A stretch of 33,890 bases of DNA from JAYZDF01 sp036337945 (GCA_036337945.1 JAYZDF010000092.1:1-33890), one strand, 5' to 3'. Positions 16,348 to 24,917 are shown, numbered from the stretch's first letter. Translations and numbers: made by a program. Notes: generated by a model not told the origin, from the letters alone.

Positions 16348-17049
16348 CTATCGGCCACACTTTCGGATAGCTTGCTTCCAGTTCTTCCCACGGCGAATCT
16401 GCTTTCGGAAGCACCCGATCGTCATGCTCGCATCCGGGGATTGTTCGCAAAGGTCGATCGCGTTTTCCCACTTCCACTTCGTGCCACCACCGTAGTTTAC
16501 ATTACCGTGCATAACTCGCTTGAAGCATTTTGCGGGTTCATCATCGTCCGCATTCTTGCATAGTCGGTTGAGGTTTCCGGATGCCCATTTGCGGCTGCCC
16601 TTGTAATCCCAAGCAATTTTGTTCTGTGTAGAGCTTCTACAATCCGCAACTGGCATGCGTTCATCACATTTTGAAATGGCTTGCTTCCAGTTTTTTCCAC
16701 TACGAATCTTGTTCTTGAAGCAATTGATCGTTTTATTGGCGTTTCGAGACTGCTCGCACAAATCGATGGCGTTTTCCCATTTCCACTTTGTTCCGCCACC
16801 ATAGTTCACGTTTCCATGCATGACACGGCGGAAACATTGGGCTGGAGCAGCATTACGCGAATTCTTGCATAATCGGTTGAGATTTCCTTGGGCCCAGCGT
16901 TTTGAACCCTTGTAGTCCCAAGCAACTCGGTTTTGGGTTGCTCGTTTACATTGAGCTTCCGCCGATGCATCAGCAGGTGAGTGAAACATGAGTGCACCCG
17001 CTGCGAGGGCACAAACACCGTATGTGGTTAAAACTTTTGAAAAATTCAT
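16348..17049 (-). CDS. secreted protein of two tandem six-Cys domains
   Basis: 233 residues from ATG 17049, chosen because GGGAG lies 9 nt upstream and a signal peptide follows (residues 1-30, cleavage near ADASA). The mature protein consists of two copies of a 95-residue domain, C34-C128 and C137-C231, exactly 103 residues apart, with every one of six Cys conserved (34, 61, 72, 98, 110, 128 versus 137, 164, 175, 201, 213, 231). Each copy contains NVNYGGGTKWKWENAIDLCE and GKNWKQAI. Within a copy three smaller Cys-Cys units share a G-x-x-W-x-x-A-I-x-x-C theme. The protein is strongly basic. I do not recognise a named family; the disulfide pattern suggests a stable extracellular binding module. 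It appears to be monocistronic. Confidence 0.85.
   Translation of the reverse strand: MNFSKVLTTYGVCALAAGALMFHSPADASAEAQCKRATQNRVAWDYKGSKRWAQGNLNRLCKNSRNAAPAQCFRRVMHGNVNYGGGTKWKWENAIDLCEQSRNANKTINCFKNKIRSGKNWKQAISKCDERMPVADCRSSTQNKIAWDYKGSRKWASGNLNRLCKNADDDEPAKCFKRVMHGNVNYGGGTKWKWENAIDLCEQSPDASMTIGCFRKQIRRGKNWKQAIRKCGR
16357..16641 (-). repeat. second copy of the 95-residue Cys domain
   Basis: This segment encodes residues 137-231 and matches the copy at 16666-16950 almost residue for residue, with runs such as GNLNRLCKN, RVMHGNVNYGGGTKWKWENA and GKNWKQAI. The DNA has drifted at synonymous sites (for example ttccacttcgtgccaccacc versus ttccactttgttccgccacc), so the duplication is not recent. 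Confidence 0.85.
16666..16950 (-). repeat. first copy of the 95-residue Cys domain
   Basis: This segment encodes residues 34-128, the partner of the copy at 16357-16641. A short spacer (DERMPVAD) joins the two domains. The six Cys fall at identical spacing in both. Confidence 0.85.
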
Positions 17050-17551
17050 CCTATTATTCTCCCAAAACAAGCTTTGAAGCCTGTTTCAATCGGCCGAAGA
17101 ATCTCCTATCGACTCCATAACCGCAAGACCTCCAACGACATTTCGTCAAATTATCACGCTTTCACAAAATCCTACCTCTCTCGCCTCGATTGCATGGCTC
17201 TTTGACGTATCCATACATTACATATTCATGATTCATGCGAGATGTGACCGCGCTCAAGTTAGGGTTATCTGCAGTTCGCTCAAATGGCCGAAATGACTGC
17301 ATATAGCGACCCACACGCAGCTATCCTAAAGCTATGAAAACGAAATGCAGCGCGAAAACCTGCATAAACCTAAATTGAGGTTGCCGTGCTTATTCCTGTA
17401 TCATTCCTCAATGAACGAAAACTTCGGTACGAATGATGCGCGTCGAACGACTTCATCCAGTCTTTTCTATGCCAAAACAGCTGAGATTCCTTCGGGTCCA
17501 TCCAAAAAAGAGAAGCTGATTATTCAAAAGTTCCGAGACAAATTTGTATTT

Positions 17552-18883
17552 ATGCTCTCAGAGAAGAGAGGCATTACCGTATGTAATATTCCCAAATTGC
17601 AGGCTTATCTTTTACTCTTGGTCACTTTGACCGCGGGGTGCCAGGCGACCGACCCGAAAAATATTGAGCCGCGAATTTCTAGTCCGATTCCGGAGAACAT
17701 CAATTACCTGCAGCACGTTCAGCCAATCATCGAATCATCTTGTAACGGATGCCACCGCGAAGGTGGCATTGCGCCGTTTTCCTTTGAATCTCCCGATAAA
17801 GTTGTGCAGCTTGCAAGCATTATCAAACCATCAGTCGTGTCCGGTCGGATGCCGCCATTTATGGCAAAAGGTGATTGTGCTCCGTATAAATATGACACTC
17901 GTCTGACCACGGCGGAAATTGAGACTATCTCTGCCTGGGTCGACGCTGGAGCCCCCCTAGGTGACCCAGCAAATTCCGTTCATGCTGAAGATCCGTATAT
18001 TCCAAAAATCAATCGAGATATTGTACTCGATCTAGGAGGACCTTTTGATGCAAGTTACATGGACTCCGACAACTACAGATGTTTCATTCTCGACCCTGAA
18101 CTAACCGAGGATGCATTTATTACCGGGTATGAAGTCATACCCGGGAACCAGAAAATTGTTCACCACGCATTGGTATACACAATCCCGGATGACAGCCTAG
18201 AGGAAGCTATGCGGCTAGATGCCGCAGAGCCAGGTAAAGGATATACTTGCTTCAGTAACGTTGTCGCGGATGACAGCGAACAAATTGCGGCTTGGGTTCC
18301 AGGCCAGGTTGCCCGTTTCATGCCTGAAAATACGGGGCTTCGACTTCCTGCCGGGAAGAAAATACTCATGCAGATCCACTATAATTTGCTCGCCGCTGGT
18401 GACGCCCCACCTATCGACAACACCCAGCTCGCCTTACAAATTGAACGTAGTGCGAATCTCACGACAGCAACAACGTACTCGGTTCTTCAGCCTTTTCTCG
18501 ATATTCCTTCGGACACAAAAGATGTCAAATTTCAAAATATCCTGACAATTCCAAGAGGAGGAGACGGAATCAAGATTCATGGAGTGACCGGACATATGCA
18601 TCAACTTGGGCAATCTCTCAAAATGGAGGTCATTCGAAAATCGGGAGAACGAGAATGCCTCATCGATATTCCCTCTTGGGACTTTGACTGGCAACAGAGT
18701 TTTGAACTGCAGAGCGCGATGCAGCTCCGCGAGGGCGACAAAGTCAAGATCGAGTGTGTATTCGACAATAGCCAAGCCAATCAACCTATCATCAATGGCC
18801 AACAGGTTAAGTCGCGCGATGTAAGCTGGGGCGAAGGGAGTCTTGATGAAATGTGCATCGGATATATGCTGACGTCTTTCTGA
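17552..18883 (+). CDS. lipoprotein: cytochrome c domain fused to PHM-like copper monooxygenase
   Basis: 443 residues from ATG 17552, chosen because it gives a lipoprotein signal (YLLLLVTLTAGC, acylated Cys 30); the frame is open upstream to 17345, but that part looks non-coding and would bury the lipobox. A small cytochrome c-like domain with haem motif CNGCH (64-68) is followed by a two-domain type II copper monooxygenase: HH (204-205) and H276 for the electron-transfer copper, HMH (348-350) and M434 in DEMC for the catalytic copper. All ligands of peptidylglycine/dopamine monooxygenases therefore seem present. The cytochrome domain may replace ascorbate as electron donor. It should sit on the outer face of the envelope. 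The substrate is unknown. It ends 18 bp from the convergent flavin reductase gene. Confidence 0.87.
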   Translation: MLSEKRGITVCNIPKLQAYLLLLVTLTAGCQATDPKNIEPRISSPIPENINYLQHVQPIIESSCNGCHREGGIAPFSFESPDKVVQLASIIKPSVVSGRMPPFMAKGDCAPYKYDTRLTTAEIETISAWVDAGAPLGDPANSVHAEDPYIPKINRDIVLDLGGPFDASYMDSDNYRCFILDPELTEDAFITGYEVIPGNQKIVHHALVYTIPDDSLEEAMRLDAAEPGKGYTCFSNVVADDSEQIAAWVPGQVARFMPENTGLRLPAGKKILMQIHYNLLAAGDAPPIDNTQLALQIERSANLTTATTYSVLQPFLDIPSDTKDVKFQNILTIPRGGDGIKIHGVTGHMHQLGQSLKMEVIRKSGERECLIDIPSWDFDWQQSFELQSAMQLREGDKVKIECVFDNSQANQPIINGQQVKSRDVSWGEGSLDEMCIGYMLTSF

Positions 18884-18901
18884 ATCCTTGTCGTCAAGCC
18901 T

Positions 18902-19558
18902 CTACCCGTTCGACTCGGTTCCGCTGACAGTTAACCTTCGAATCGGATGCGACGTTTTTGCATAGCTAAGCCGAGAAATGCGTTCTCCGACGTGATAGCT
19001 ATCTAAGCCAGTTATGCTGACAGCATCTAACGAACCTATGTCAATGTAGCCGTCCGGTTGAACCGCATCCTCATCGACGAGGACCTCAATGATGCGGCCG
19101 ATAACTAACACCGTCTGGTTGAGGTCTATGGTTTGGTGAGAGGCCAGCGATAACCCCATTTTTAGGCGACTCTCTTGGACGTAAGGAGCGACAAAATCGT
19201 CTGAATATTGAGGAGTCAAACCCACGGCAGAAAATTCGCTTTCTGCTCGTTCATATCTCGCAGATGTTTGGTGAGCCTGTTCTACTATCTCAGAATGGAT
19301 CTGATTGACGGTAAATGAGCCTGTCTCTAGGATGTTTTCTAAAGAGTGCCGAGGGACCGTAGCAGGCCGAAAAATCATACCAAGCAAGGCTGGGTCTGCA
19401 CCGACGTGAAAAGCCGAGCTCACGACCGCCAAATTGGTCTGCTCATGACCGTTGATCGTACCCACCAGATTGGCACTCTTGTAACCAGAGAGACTGTTCA
19501 CGAACCGTGCCCGGTATCTTTTCTCCATTACCTCGAGGTCAGAACTTGTAACTTTCAT
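18902..19558 (-). CDS. flavin reductase-like FMN-binding protein
   Basis: 218 residues from ATG 19558, with GGG directly before it as a poor ribosome site. The split-barrel FMN-binding pattern is visible: RYRARFVNSLSGYKSANLVG near the N terminus, NLAVVSSAFHVGADPALLGM, then RHSLENILETGSFTVNQI, where flavin-reductase domain proteins contact FMN. They reduce FMN or FAD with NAD(P)H or transfer electrons as flavoredoxins. The protein has no signal peptide and should be cytoplasmic. It stands alone between a convergent copper monooxygenase gene and the divergent tatD gene, so its electron partner cannot be inferred from context. Confidence 0.85.
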   Translation of the reverse strand: MKVTSSDLEVMEKRYRARFVNSLSGYKSANLVGTINGHEQTNLAVVSSAFHVGADPALLGMIFRPATVPRHSLENILETGSFTVNQIHSEIVEQAHQTSARYERAESEFSAVGLTPQYSDDFVAPYVQESRLKMGLSLASHQTIDLNQTVLVIGRIIEVLVDEDAVQPDGYIDIGSLDAVSITGLDSYHVGERISRLSYAKTSHPIRRLTVSGTESNG

Positions 19559-19729
19559 CCCGCAGAGATGTAGTTACATCCAGGGTTATTCGCCAGTAAA
19601 TTTCGGCCTTTTTCATGACAATCCATTGAAGATACCGACCAGAGAGTGCTCCAGAACGCGTAGAAACTTCTTGAGCGCTGGTTTGTGCCTTTACAGGTCA
19701 CTCATAGATCTGTCTAAGTAGTCTCTAAG

Positions 19730-20530
19730 ATGACTCTTGTCGACGTACACGCGCATCTGATTCACGAGCAGTTTGCAGGCGAAGAGAATGCCGTTACTGA
19801 GCGAGCGAAAAAAGCCGGACTTGAGTACGTAATCGTCAACGGACTGAATCCAGAGACGAACGATGCAACTTTAGATCTGTGTGACAAGCATGAATGTCTT
19901 CTCCCCGCGTTAGGAATCTATCCCGTAGATGCTATTGCTACCGAAATCGCCGCCGGTGACAGCTGGACCTACGACTTTGAGCCTCCAGAGCCTTTCGACG
20001 TGGAAGCAGAAATTCGCCGGATAGATGAACGTGCGCCTGGTTTGGTGGCCATCGGAGAAATTGGGCTCGATCAGTACTGGGTCAAGGATTACGCAGCGAG
20101 ACAGGAAGACATCTTCTGTTCACTCATTGAGGTCGCGCAAAAGCACGATAAACCAATTATCATACACAGTCGTAAAGCAGAACAACGCTGTTTTGATATT
20201 CTGAAAGATATGAATGTCTCTAGAGCAGATTTTCATTGTTATGGTGGAAAACTTAAGCTCGCTCAGAAAATTGCAGAGGCCGGTTACTTTCTCTCTATTC
20301 CTCCGGTTGTCGTCAGAGCAGAATCGTTTCAACGACTCGTTCAAAAACTTCCACTCTCACAACTTCTGACAGAAACGGACTGCCCATACATGGGCCACGA
20401 ACGAGAACAACGAAACGAACCTGCCAACGTGCAATACGGTGTCGCTGCAATGGCCAAAGCGCGTGAAATCAGCATCGAAGAAATGACTCACGCAATTCGG
20501 GAAAATTTTCGAACTTTGTTTAGACTGTAG
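19730..20530 (+). CDS. tatD: TatD-family metal-dependent hydrolase
   Basis: 266 residues from ATG 19730. All metal ligands of the TatD TIM barrel are present: H7 and H9 in VHAHL, E110 in AIGEIGLD, H146 in IIHSRKA, H169 in FHCYGG and D217 in TETDCPY. TatD enzymes are 3'-5' exonucleases or DNases acting in DNA repair and RNA quality control. It is near the usual family length. A segment rich in acidic and aromatic residues (about 75-95, SWTYDFEPPEPFD) is longer than in typical TatD and may be a lineage insert; this and the divergence from E. coli TatD mean the precise paralogue (tatD, ycfH or yjjV type) is uncertain. It ends 17 bp before the convergent SDR gene. Confidence 0.9.
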   Translation: MTLVDVHAHLIHEQFAGEENAVTERAKKAGLEYVIVNGLNPETNDATLDLCDKHECLLPALGIYPVDAIATEIAAGDSWTYDFEPPEPFDVEAEIRRIDERAPGLVAIGEIGLDQYWVKDYAARQEDIFCSLIEVAQKHDKPIIIHSRKAEQRCFDILKDMNVSRADFHCYGGKLKLAQKIAEAGYFLSIPPVVVRAESFQRLVQKLPLSQLLTETDCPYMGHEREQRNEPANVQYGVAAMAKAREISIEEMTHAIRENFRTLFRL

Positions 20531-20547
20531 GTCGAAGCGACACTACC

Positions 20548-21399
20548 TCATGAGCCAAATAATTTTTTGCGTATCGCATAGCGACTAGACATCTGCGACA
20601 AACGCAGGGACAAACGAGGAAACCAACGTTGAAGGCACCACATTAGATTCCAACGCCGAGGTAGAATGATAATTCCTTTACGTTTTGGAATCTGTTTCAC
20701 AGCCGCTTTAGCAAAAGACTCCACGTCGAATGTCACAAGATTATTTTTCTGTAATTTTTTCAACTCGGATTCATTGGGTTTACTTACGAACGACCCATAC
20801 CGACCGCCGTGTAAAATAGGTGTGTTTATAAAACCGGGACATATAGCGGTAACGCAAATATTGTCAGTTTTTAGTTCAGAATTCAGAGCAAGAGATAAAC
20901 CGACAACAGCATATTTGGTCATCCCATAGGCGGCGATAAAAGGCGTAATAAGGAGGCCTGCCATAGAAGCTGTATTGACGATGTGTCCAAAGCCTTGCTC
21001 TTTCATAATTGCTGCAGCTTCGCGACAACCGTAAACGACGCCCTTGATATTGACGTCGACGATGTTCTCCCACTGATCAGGCTCCATATCGGTCACATTT
21101 CCGGCGTACATGATTCCAGCATTATTAAACACGTAGTCAATGCGGCCATGCTCTGTGTAAATTCTTCGAAAGCTCTCTTTGATTGTAGTGGGGTTACGAA
21201 CGTCGACCTCGTACGCAAAACTCCGACCACCCTTTTCCTGAATCAGGGAACAAACATGCTCGGCCTCCTCTATCTGACGATCAAGCAACATCACAATTGC
21301 ACCGCGTTGCGCTAACTCGATACCTATTTGCTTGCCCAGTCCGGACGCCCCTCCAGTAATAACAATGATGGCGTCGGTATATGTACGTAGTGTATCCAC
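20548..21399 (-). CDS. short-chain dehydrogenase/reductase (SDR)
   Basis: 283 residues from GTG 21399. It is a classical SDR: cofactor loop TGGASGLG (15-22), D40 at the end of the second strand (suggesting NAD preference), NNAG (92-95), catalytic S145, Y158 and K162 (YGMTK), and the ICPGF motif after it. The C-terminal 50 residues are unusually basic and aromatic (RRWNLMWCLQRWFPRLSLRL), which suggests membrane association as in SDRs acting on lipids or steroids. The substrate is unknown. The DoxX-like gene lies 65 bp upstream on the same strand and may be co-transcribed. Confidence 0.9.
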   Translation of the reverse strand: MDTLRTYTDAIIVITGGASGLGKQIGIELAQRGAIVMLLDRQIEEAEHVCSLIQEKGGRSFAYEVDVRNPTTIKESFRRIYTEHGRIDYVFNNAGIMYAGNVTDMEPDQWENIVDVNIKGVVYGCREAAAIMKEQGFGHIVNTASMAGLLITPFIAAYGMTKYAVVGLSLALNSELKTDNICVTAICPGFINTPILHGGRYGSFVSKPNESELKKLQKNNLVTFDVESFAKAAVKQIPKRKGIIILPRRWNLMWCLQRWFPRLSLRLSQMSSRYAIRKKLFGS

Positions 21400-21464
21400 A
21401 ATATAGAGCCCCGCTTCAAACTACTCGCAATTATGCCCTTGCAACAAGAGCAGGAAGTCGTTTA

Positions 21465-22145
21465 TCAGGATGAATTTTCGCGAGAACGAATGAGTTCTAA
21501 GCCCATCGTAAGGAAAGGAAGAAGAGCCATAAGCACCAAAAGGATAAAAGATAGGTCATTCCATTCTGGATGACGTGGTCGATATACATTACCGCGTCGA
21601 ACGAAATCTAAAAAGTAGACTATGACAATACACAAACCGCAATACCGCCAATATTTGCGATTAACCTTTTCCGGAATCTTATTGTTAACTGCGATCCGAG
21701 GAACCAAGTGAGTCCAAACATTAGTTTCCCAAGCGAGCAGAAAGAGTAGGCCACAAAAGATTAATGTGACCACCGTGGCGGTCGGATATACGCCCGTACT
21801 CCAGCAAAAAATTAAAATAGCAGATACGACAGGGAAAAGAATTAGCCCACCAAGCAAGGGCCAAGTATTTGTGATCAATAGTATCGCGGCAACAAGTTGA
21901 ACCCCGCCTACGAACTTATAGAAAAAGCCTGTCGCATGAAAGGCGTGAAGAAACTCATGGAAGCGTCCCTGATAACTAGGGTCTGTGAAGGGCTGACCTA
22001 AAATCTTTTTGAGACCAGCCGGAAGAAATGCAAATCCAATGGCAATTCGTAGCCAAGCCACGAAAAAAGTGATCGCTCTGAGAGACCGCAGAAATATCAT
22101 GAGACGAAACAAACGTTCTAGAGCTTTTTGAAAGAGGACTGGCAT
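21465..22145 (-). CDS. DoxX-like integral membrane protein
   Basis: 226 residues from ATG 22145. It has a basic N terminus, then WLRIAIGFAFLPAGLKKILG, the DoxX-family first-helix pattern. It contains about five to six hydrophobic helices, including VGGVQLVAAILLITNTWPLLGG and TVVTLIFCGLLFLLAW. DoxX proteins are small membrane proteins linked to redox homeostasis or quinol chemistry, but the biochemical role of most is unclear. The C-terminal part carries an extra RRGNVYRPRHPEWND loop and another helix, longer than minimal DoxX proteins. It precedes the SDR gene in the same direction. Confidence 0.75.
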   Translation of the reverse strand: MPVLFQKALERLFRLMIFLRSLRAITFFVAWLRIAIGFAFLPAGLKKILGQPFTDPSYQGRFHEFLHAFHATGFFYKFVGGVQLVAAILLITNTWPLLGGLILFPVVSAILIFCWSTGVYPTATVVTLIFCGLLFLLAWETNVWTHLVPRIAVNNKIPEKVNRKYWRYCGLCIVIVYFLDFVRRGNVYRPRHPEWNDLSFILLVLMALLPFLTMGLELIRSRENSS

Positions 22146-22312
22146 TACGTCTTGGCTATTTATACAGCGTTTCGCCCCGCAAACCGAAAAAACATGATTT
22201 TCGGCGACTTACCTTTGAAATTAATACTCCGGGAGTTACTGGGCCAGTTTGGTTCGATCAATCCTGCACAAATTGATAGTTTTTTTCACATTTCGCTTCT
22301 AGACATCAAGGT

Positions 22313-23209
22313 ATGTCCGAATTCGGCGGCTTTAGAAGATTCCCAGTGGTCGTCTACAGCGTATTTTTACTGTTAGCGAGCCATTCGCTTCGCTCCGCTG
22401 ACGCAGCGGGGGAGCATGATTCTTTCACCTATTATTTTACGCATCAGACAAATAAAGACGGAGTTCAGAGGGGACTGCTTCATTTGCCCCGCTCAAAAGA
22501 GATAACCAAAGGTAAACTAGAAAGCGCCTTTCCTAGTGAGCCCTTCCCCGGCACTGAACAAGACATAAATGTTAGCTGGTCAGAGGATAAAGCAAAGCTA
22601 GATCATATATCCTTCGCTATGAGCAGCGGCAAAGTTTGTGAGCTCACCGCGTCGGGATCTGATGAACGTTACTTGGGCTCATGCACCTCATCTCGTGGTG
22701 ATAAAGAGGCCTTCAACGCTCACCGCACTTCAGCAAAATCAAAAACACAACTAGAGGGGCGCTTCACTTGGGTGAGTGCACCATCTTTCGTGGAAAATAT
22801 CGAAAAGAAGATTGAAAATGTTACTCGGTCTATGAATTTTTTCGTTCGCCCTTTCGCGAGAAAACAGCTCCGCTTTCTCTTGCGTCCTTCCGCTTATTTT
22901 GAATTTACCAAAACAAGCGACGGGATTAGTGTGCAATCCGACGCCGTATCAAGACGATGCTTCTTTGATGGACGGAAAAGCTCTTTTTTGAATCGCCGGA
23001 AGGAGCGAACTCAGACGAGATGCTCCGTCTTCGCACTGGGCCTTCAAGAATACTTTTATGGAGAAGGGGAAGGAACCTGGGTACACAATTTCACTTTATC
23101 TCAAAACGGCCAGCGTCTCTTTCAAACTGTTTATGTCACCTATCCGGGTTTTATTAGCCCACTGAGACTTACACTCGAATTTGCCCGGCAGCCTGCTAAA
23201 GTTCGGTAA
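22313..23209 (+). CDS. secreted protein of unknown function
   Basis: 298 residues from ATG 22313, with AAGG just upstream. Residues 1-31 form a signal peptide (basic GGFRR, hydrophobic VVVYSVFLLLASH, cleavage near SADA). The mature protein is rich in Ser, Thr, Lys and Arg and looks mainly beta-stranded. It contains four to six scattered Cys (GKVCELTASGS, LGSCTSSRGD, SRRCFFDGR, TRCSVFALG). I recognise no domain. It is divergent from the DoxX-like gene and its 3' end overlaps the convergent OB-fold gene by 14 bp. Confidence 0.75.
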   Translation: MSEFGGFRRFPVVVYSVFLLLASHSLRSADAAGEHDSFTYYFTHQTNKDGVQRGLLHLPRSKEITKGKLESAFPSEPFPGTEQDINVSWSEDKAKLDHISFAMSSGKVCELTASGSDERYLGSCTSSRGDKEAFNAHRTSAKSKTQLEGRFTWVSAPSFVENIEKKIENVTRSMNFFVRPFARKQLRFLLRPSAYFEFTKTSDGISVQSDAVSRRCFFDGRKSSFLNRRKERTQTRCSVFALGLQEYFYGEGEGTWVHNFTLSQNGQRLFQTVYVTYPGFISPLRLTLEFARQPAKVR

Positions 23210-23795
23210 TTCCTTCAGGGGGCGGTCGGCGGAGTTTCTTCGCGTCAGGGAAGACGCCGTCGACGATGAGTCGCTTGAAGTTGTAGACACGCGCAATCTG
23301 TTGATCAAACGTGAGTTCTCCGGTGACCGTTACGACCTGTTTCCTAGCGATCCTCGTATCACTTTGCACAACCAGTACGTCTCCTCGAGTGGTATCGCAA
23401 AGCTGGTACCAATTCGTGTCCATAATGTCGTAAAATGCACCGACAACGAAGGCCTTCACCTTGACCGTGCTTCCCTCTAGGTCGCGGGCCAAGGCTGAGA
23501 TTTTCTTCGAGCCTGAGACCGGCTCCACTTCCCCTGTATAGTTTTGGCAGTCTATCGAGGGGTGATGGTGATGTGGGGCATAGCTTGGAATCGACTCGGC
23601 CATGATTGGCGGGTGGTGTATGGCATCAAGGTGCTCCATGTTCAAAACAGCCACCCGTCTTCCGTCCTGCGAGAGAAGAAATAGCGCGGTCGTTAGGACT
23701 GCGAGGGTTACCCCAACGCCAATCATAAATGCATGGCGATTTTTCATACCCTTTTGCTTCGCTCTCGGTGTTATTTCTGGTCCCTGCACACTCAC
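23196..23795 (-). CDS. membrane-anchored His-rich protein with OB-fold-like domain
   Basis: 199 residues from GTG 23795; ATG 23747, with AAAGGGT just upstream, is an equally good start and leaves the membrane helix intact. A single helix at about 22-41 anchors the protein with its C terminus outside. Residues 60-78 are His-rich (IHHPP and HHHHP), a likely metal-binding segment. Residues about 105-180 resemble small OB-fold proteins seen near cytochrome and nitrite-reductase genes: VKVKAFVVGAFYDIMDTNWY, then DVLVVQSDTRI, VTVTGELTFD and YNFKRLIVDG. The family's role is poorly known; metal or haem-assembly functions have been suggested for relatives. It overlaps the secreted protein gene tail to tail. 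Confidence 0.72.
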   Translation of the reverse strand: MSVQGPEITPRAKQKGMKNRHAFMIGVGVTLAVLTTALFLLSQDGRRVAVLNMEHLDAIHHPPIMAESIPSYAPHHHHPSIDCQNYTGEVEPVSGSKKISALARDLEGSTVKVKAFVVGAFYDIMDTNWYQLCDTTRGDVLVVQSDTRIARKQVVTVTGELTFDQQIARVYNFKRLIVDGVFPDAKKLRRPPPEGITEL

Positions 23796-24233
23796 GACAA
23801 AGGCCTAGGTCCGAAACAACGAGAGGGTCAAGGATGATATTTTGAACAAAGAATCATGTAGGTATCGGTCAAAAAGGGTGGAAGATTATCCCGATAAACG
23901 TTTCATTTTGGTGAGGGTGTTCGTTCTAATTATCCCGGCAAAAGTATCACACTATCCAATCGCAATGCGTTCAAAGAGTTTTGAGTCTTGACGCAAACGA
24001 ATTCCTATCGTTACATAGCTTAGACGGTAACTTTTCGTGCGAGGGTTAAGCTACATCTCTGCTGAGTTTGAAATCAACTTCAATGATTCTGCTCGTTGCT
24101 GTCCAATGTTCGTCTGCTGTATCTAGCCGACGAATGCCATGCTTACTTGATCAGACCAGTCGTCGGCCGAAGCTTCACAAACCTAAATAACGATTAGCAG
24201 CAGCGTTGCTGCCATAACAAACAGAGGATTACC
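23796..24233. other. 438-bp intergenic region upstream of the peroxiredoxin gene
   Basis: No convincing gene was found on either strand. A TTGACG (23988-23993) with TTACAT 17 nt later (24011-24016) is a weak candidate promoter for the peroxiredoxin gene and would give a leader of about 210 nt. Just before the gene a short hairpin can form, GCAGCA (24197-24202) with TGCTGC (24207-24212). A good ribosome site AGAGGA lies at 24223-24228. The region is long enough for regulated expression or a small RNA, but nothing more specific is visible. Confidence 0.5.
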
Positions 24234-24872
24234 ATGAGCTTACAACTTTCTAGCACCGCACCAAATTTCACCCAAGATTCTACGCAGGGAACCTTGAATC
24301 TCTACGAATACCTCGGCGACAGCTGGGGCATCTTATTTTCTCACCCCAAAGATTTTACGCCAGTTTGCACCACCGAATTGGGGTCGGTTGCAAAGCTAGC
24401 AGACGAATTCGAAAAGCGAGATGTCAAGGTCGTCGCTCTTTCTGTAGACAGCCGTGAAAGCCATGAGGCGTGGATTAAGGATATTAATGAGACGCAGAAT
24501 ACCGAGGTCAATTTTCCCATCATCGCTGACGAAGACCGAACCGTTGCCGAAGCCTACGGCATGATTCATCCTGAAGCTTCAGACACTCTAACGGTCAGGT
24601 CAGTTTTCATTATTGATCCAAAAAAGAAAATTCGTCTCACCCTAACTTATCCAGCCCCCACGGGGCGAAACTTCGACGAAATCCTTCGCGCGTTGGACGG
24701 ACTTCAACTCACAGATCAGCATCTCGTAGCTACGCCAGCGAACTGGAAAAATGGTGACAATGTCATCATTCTTCCCTCTATTCAGGACAAAGATGAGTTG
24801 GCTGCTCGATTTCCCAAAGGCTATGAAGAATTGACGAGTTATCTTCGTATTACTGCACAACCAGAAACCTAA
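24234..24872 (+). CDS. 1-Cys peroxiredoxin (Prx6 type)
   Basis: 212 residues from ATG 24234 with AGAGGA 5 nt upstream. The peroxidatic cysteine is C45 in DFTPVCTTELG. It is the only Cys in the protein, so this is a true 1-Cys enzyme. The Prx6 group is marked by the C-terminal segment NVIILPSIQDKDELAARFPKG and by RSVFIIDP. These enzymes reduce hydrogen peroxide and organic hydroperoxides in the cytoplasm and need an external thiol reductant. The length is normal for the group (about 210-220). The gene has its own long upstream region and is followed by a strong hairpin, so it is probably monocistronic. Confidence 0.95.
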   Translation: MSLQLSSTAPNFTQDSTQGTLNLYEYLGDSWGILFSHPKDFTPVCTTELGSVAKLADEFEKRDVKVVALSVDSRESHEAWIKDINETQNTEVNFPIIADEDRTVAEAYGMIHPEASDTLTVRSVFIIDPKKKIRLTLTYPAPTGRNFDEILRALDGLQLTDQHLVATPANWKNGDNVIILPSIQDKDELAARFPKGYEELTSYLRITAQPET

Positions 24873-24897
24873 ACGGACCACGCACAACAGCGGTGGG

Positions 24898-24917
24898 AGC
24901 GAGGTGTTTACCTCGCT
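24898..24917. repeat. perfect hairpin after the peroxiredoxin gene
   Basis: AGCGAGGT (24898-24905) and ACCTCGCT (24910-24917) form an uninterrupted 8-bp stem with a GTTT loop. It lies 25 bp after the stop codon. No T tract follows on either strand, so it is not a standard intrinsic terminator; it may stabilise the mRNA end or support Rho-dependent termination. Confidence 0.6.

Noticed and set aside
17202..17228. TTGACG with TATTCA as a promoter for the copper monooxygenase
   Set aside because: The spacer is 15 nt, the -10 match is poor and it lies over 300 bp from the chosen start, so the support is too weak to list.
17345..17551. 69-residue N-terminal extension of the copper monooxygenase
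   Set aside because: It would place the lipobox at residue 99; the region is polar without protein-like features. ATG 17552 gives a normal lipoprotein signal.
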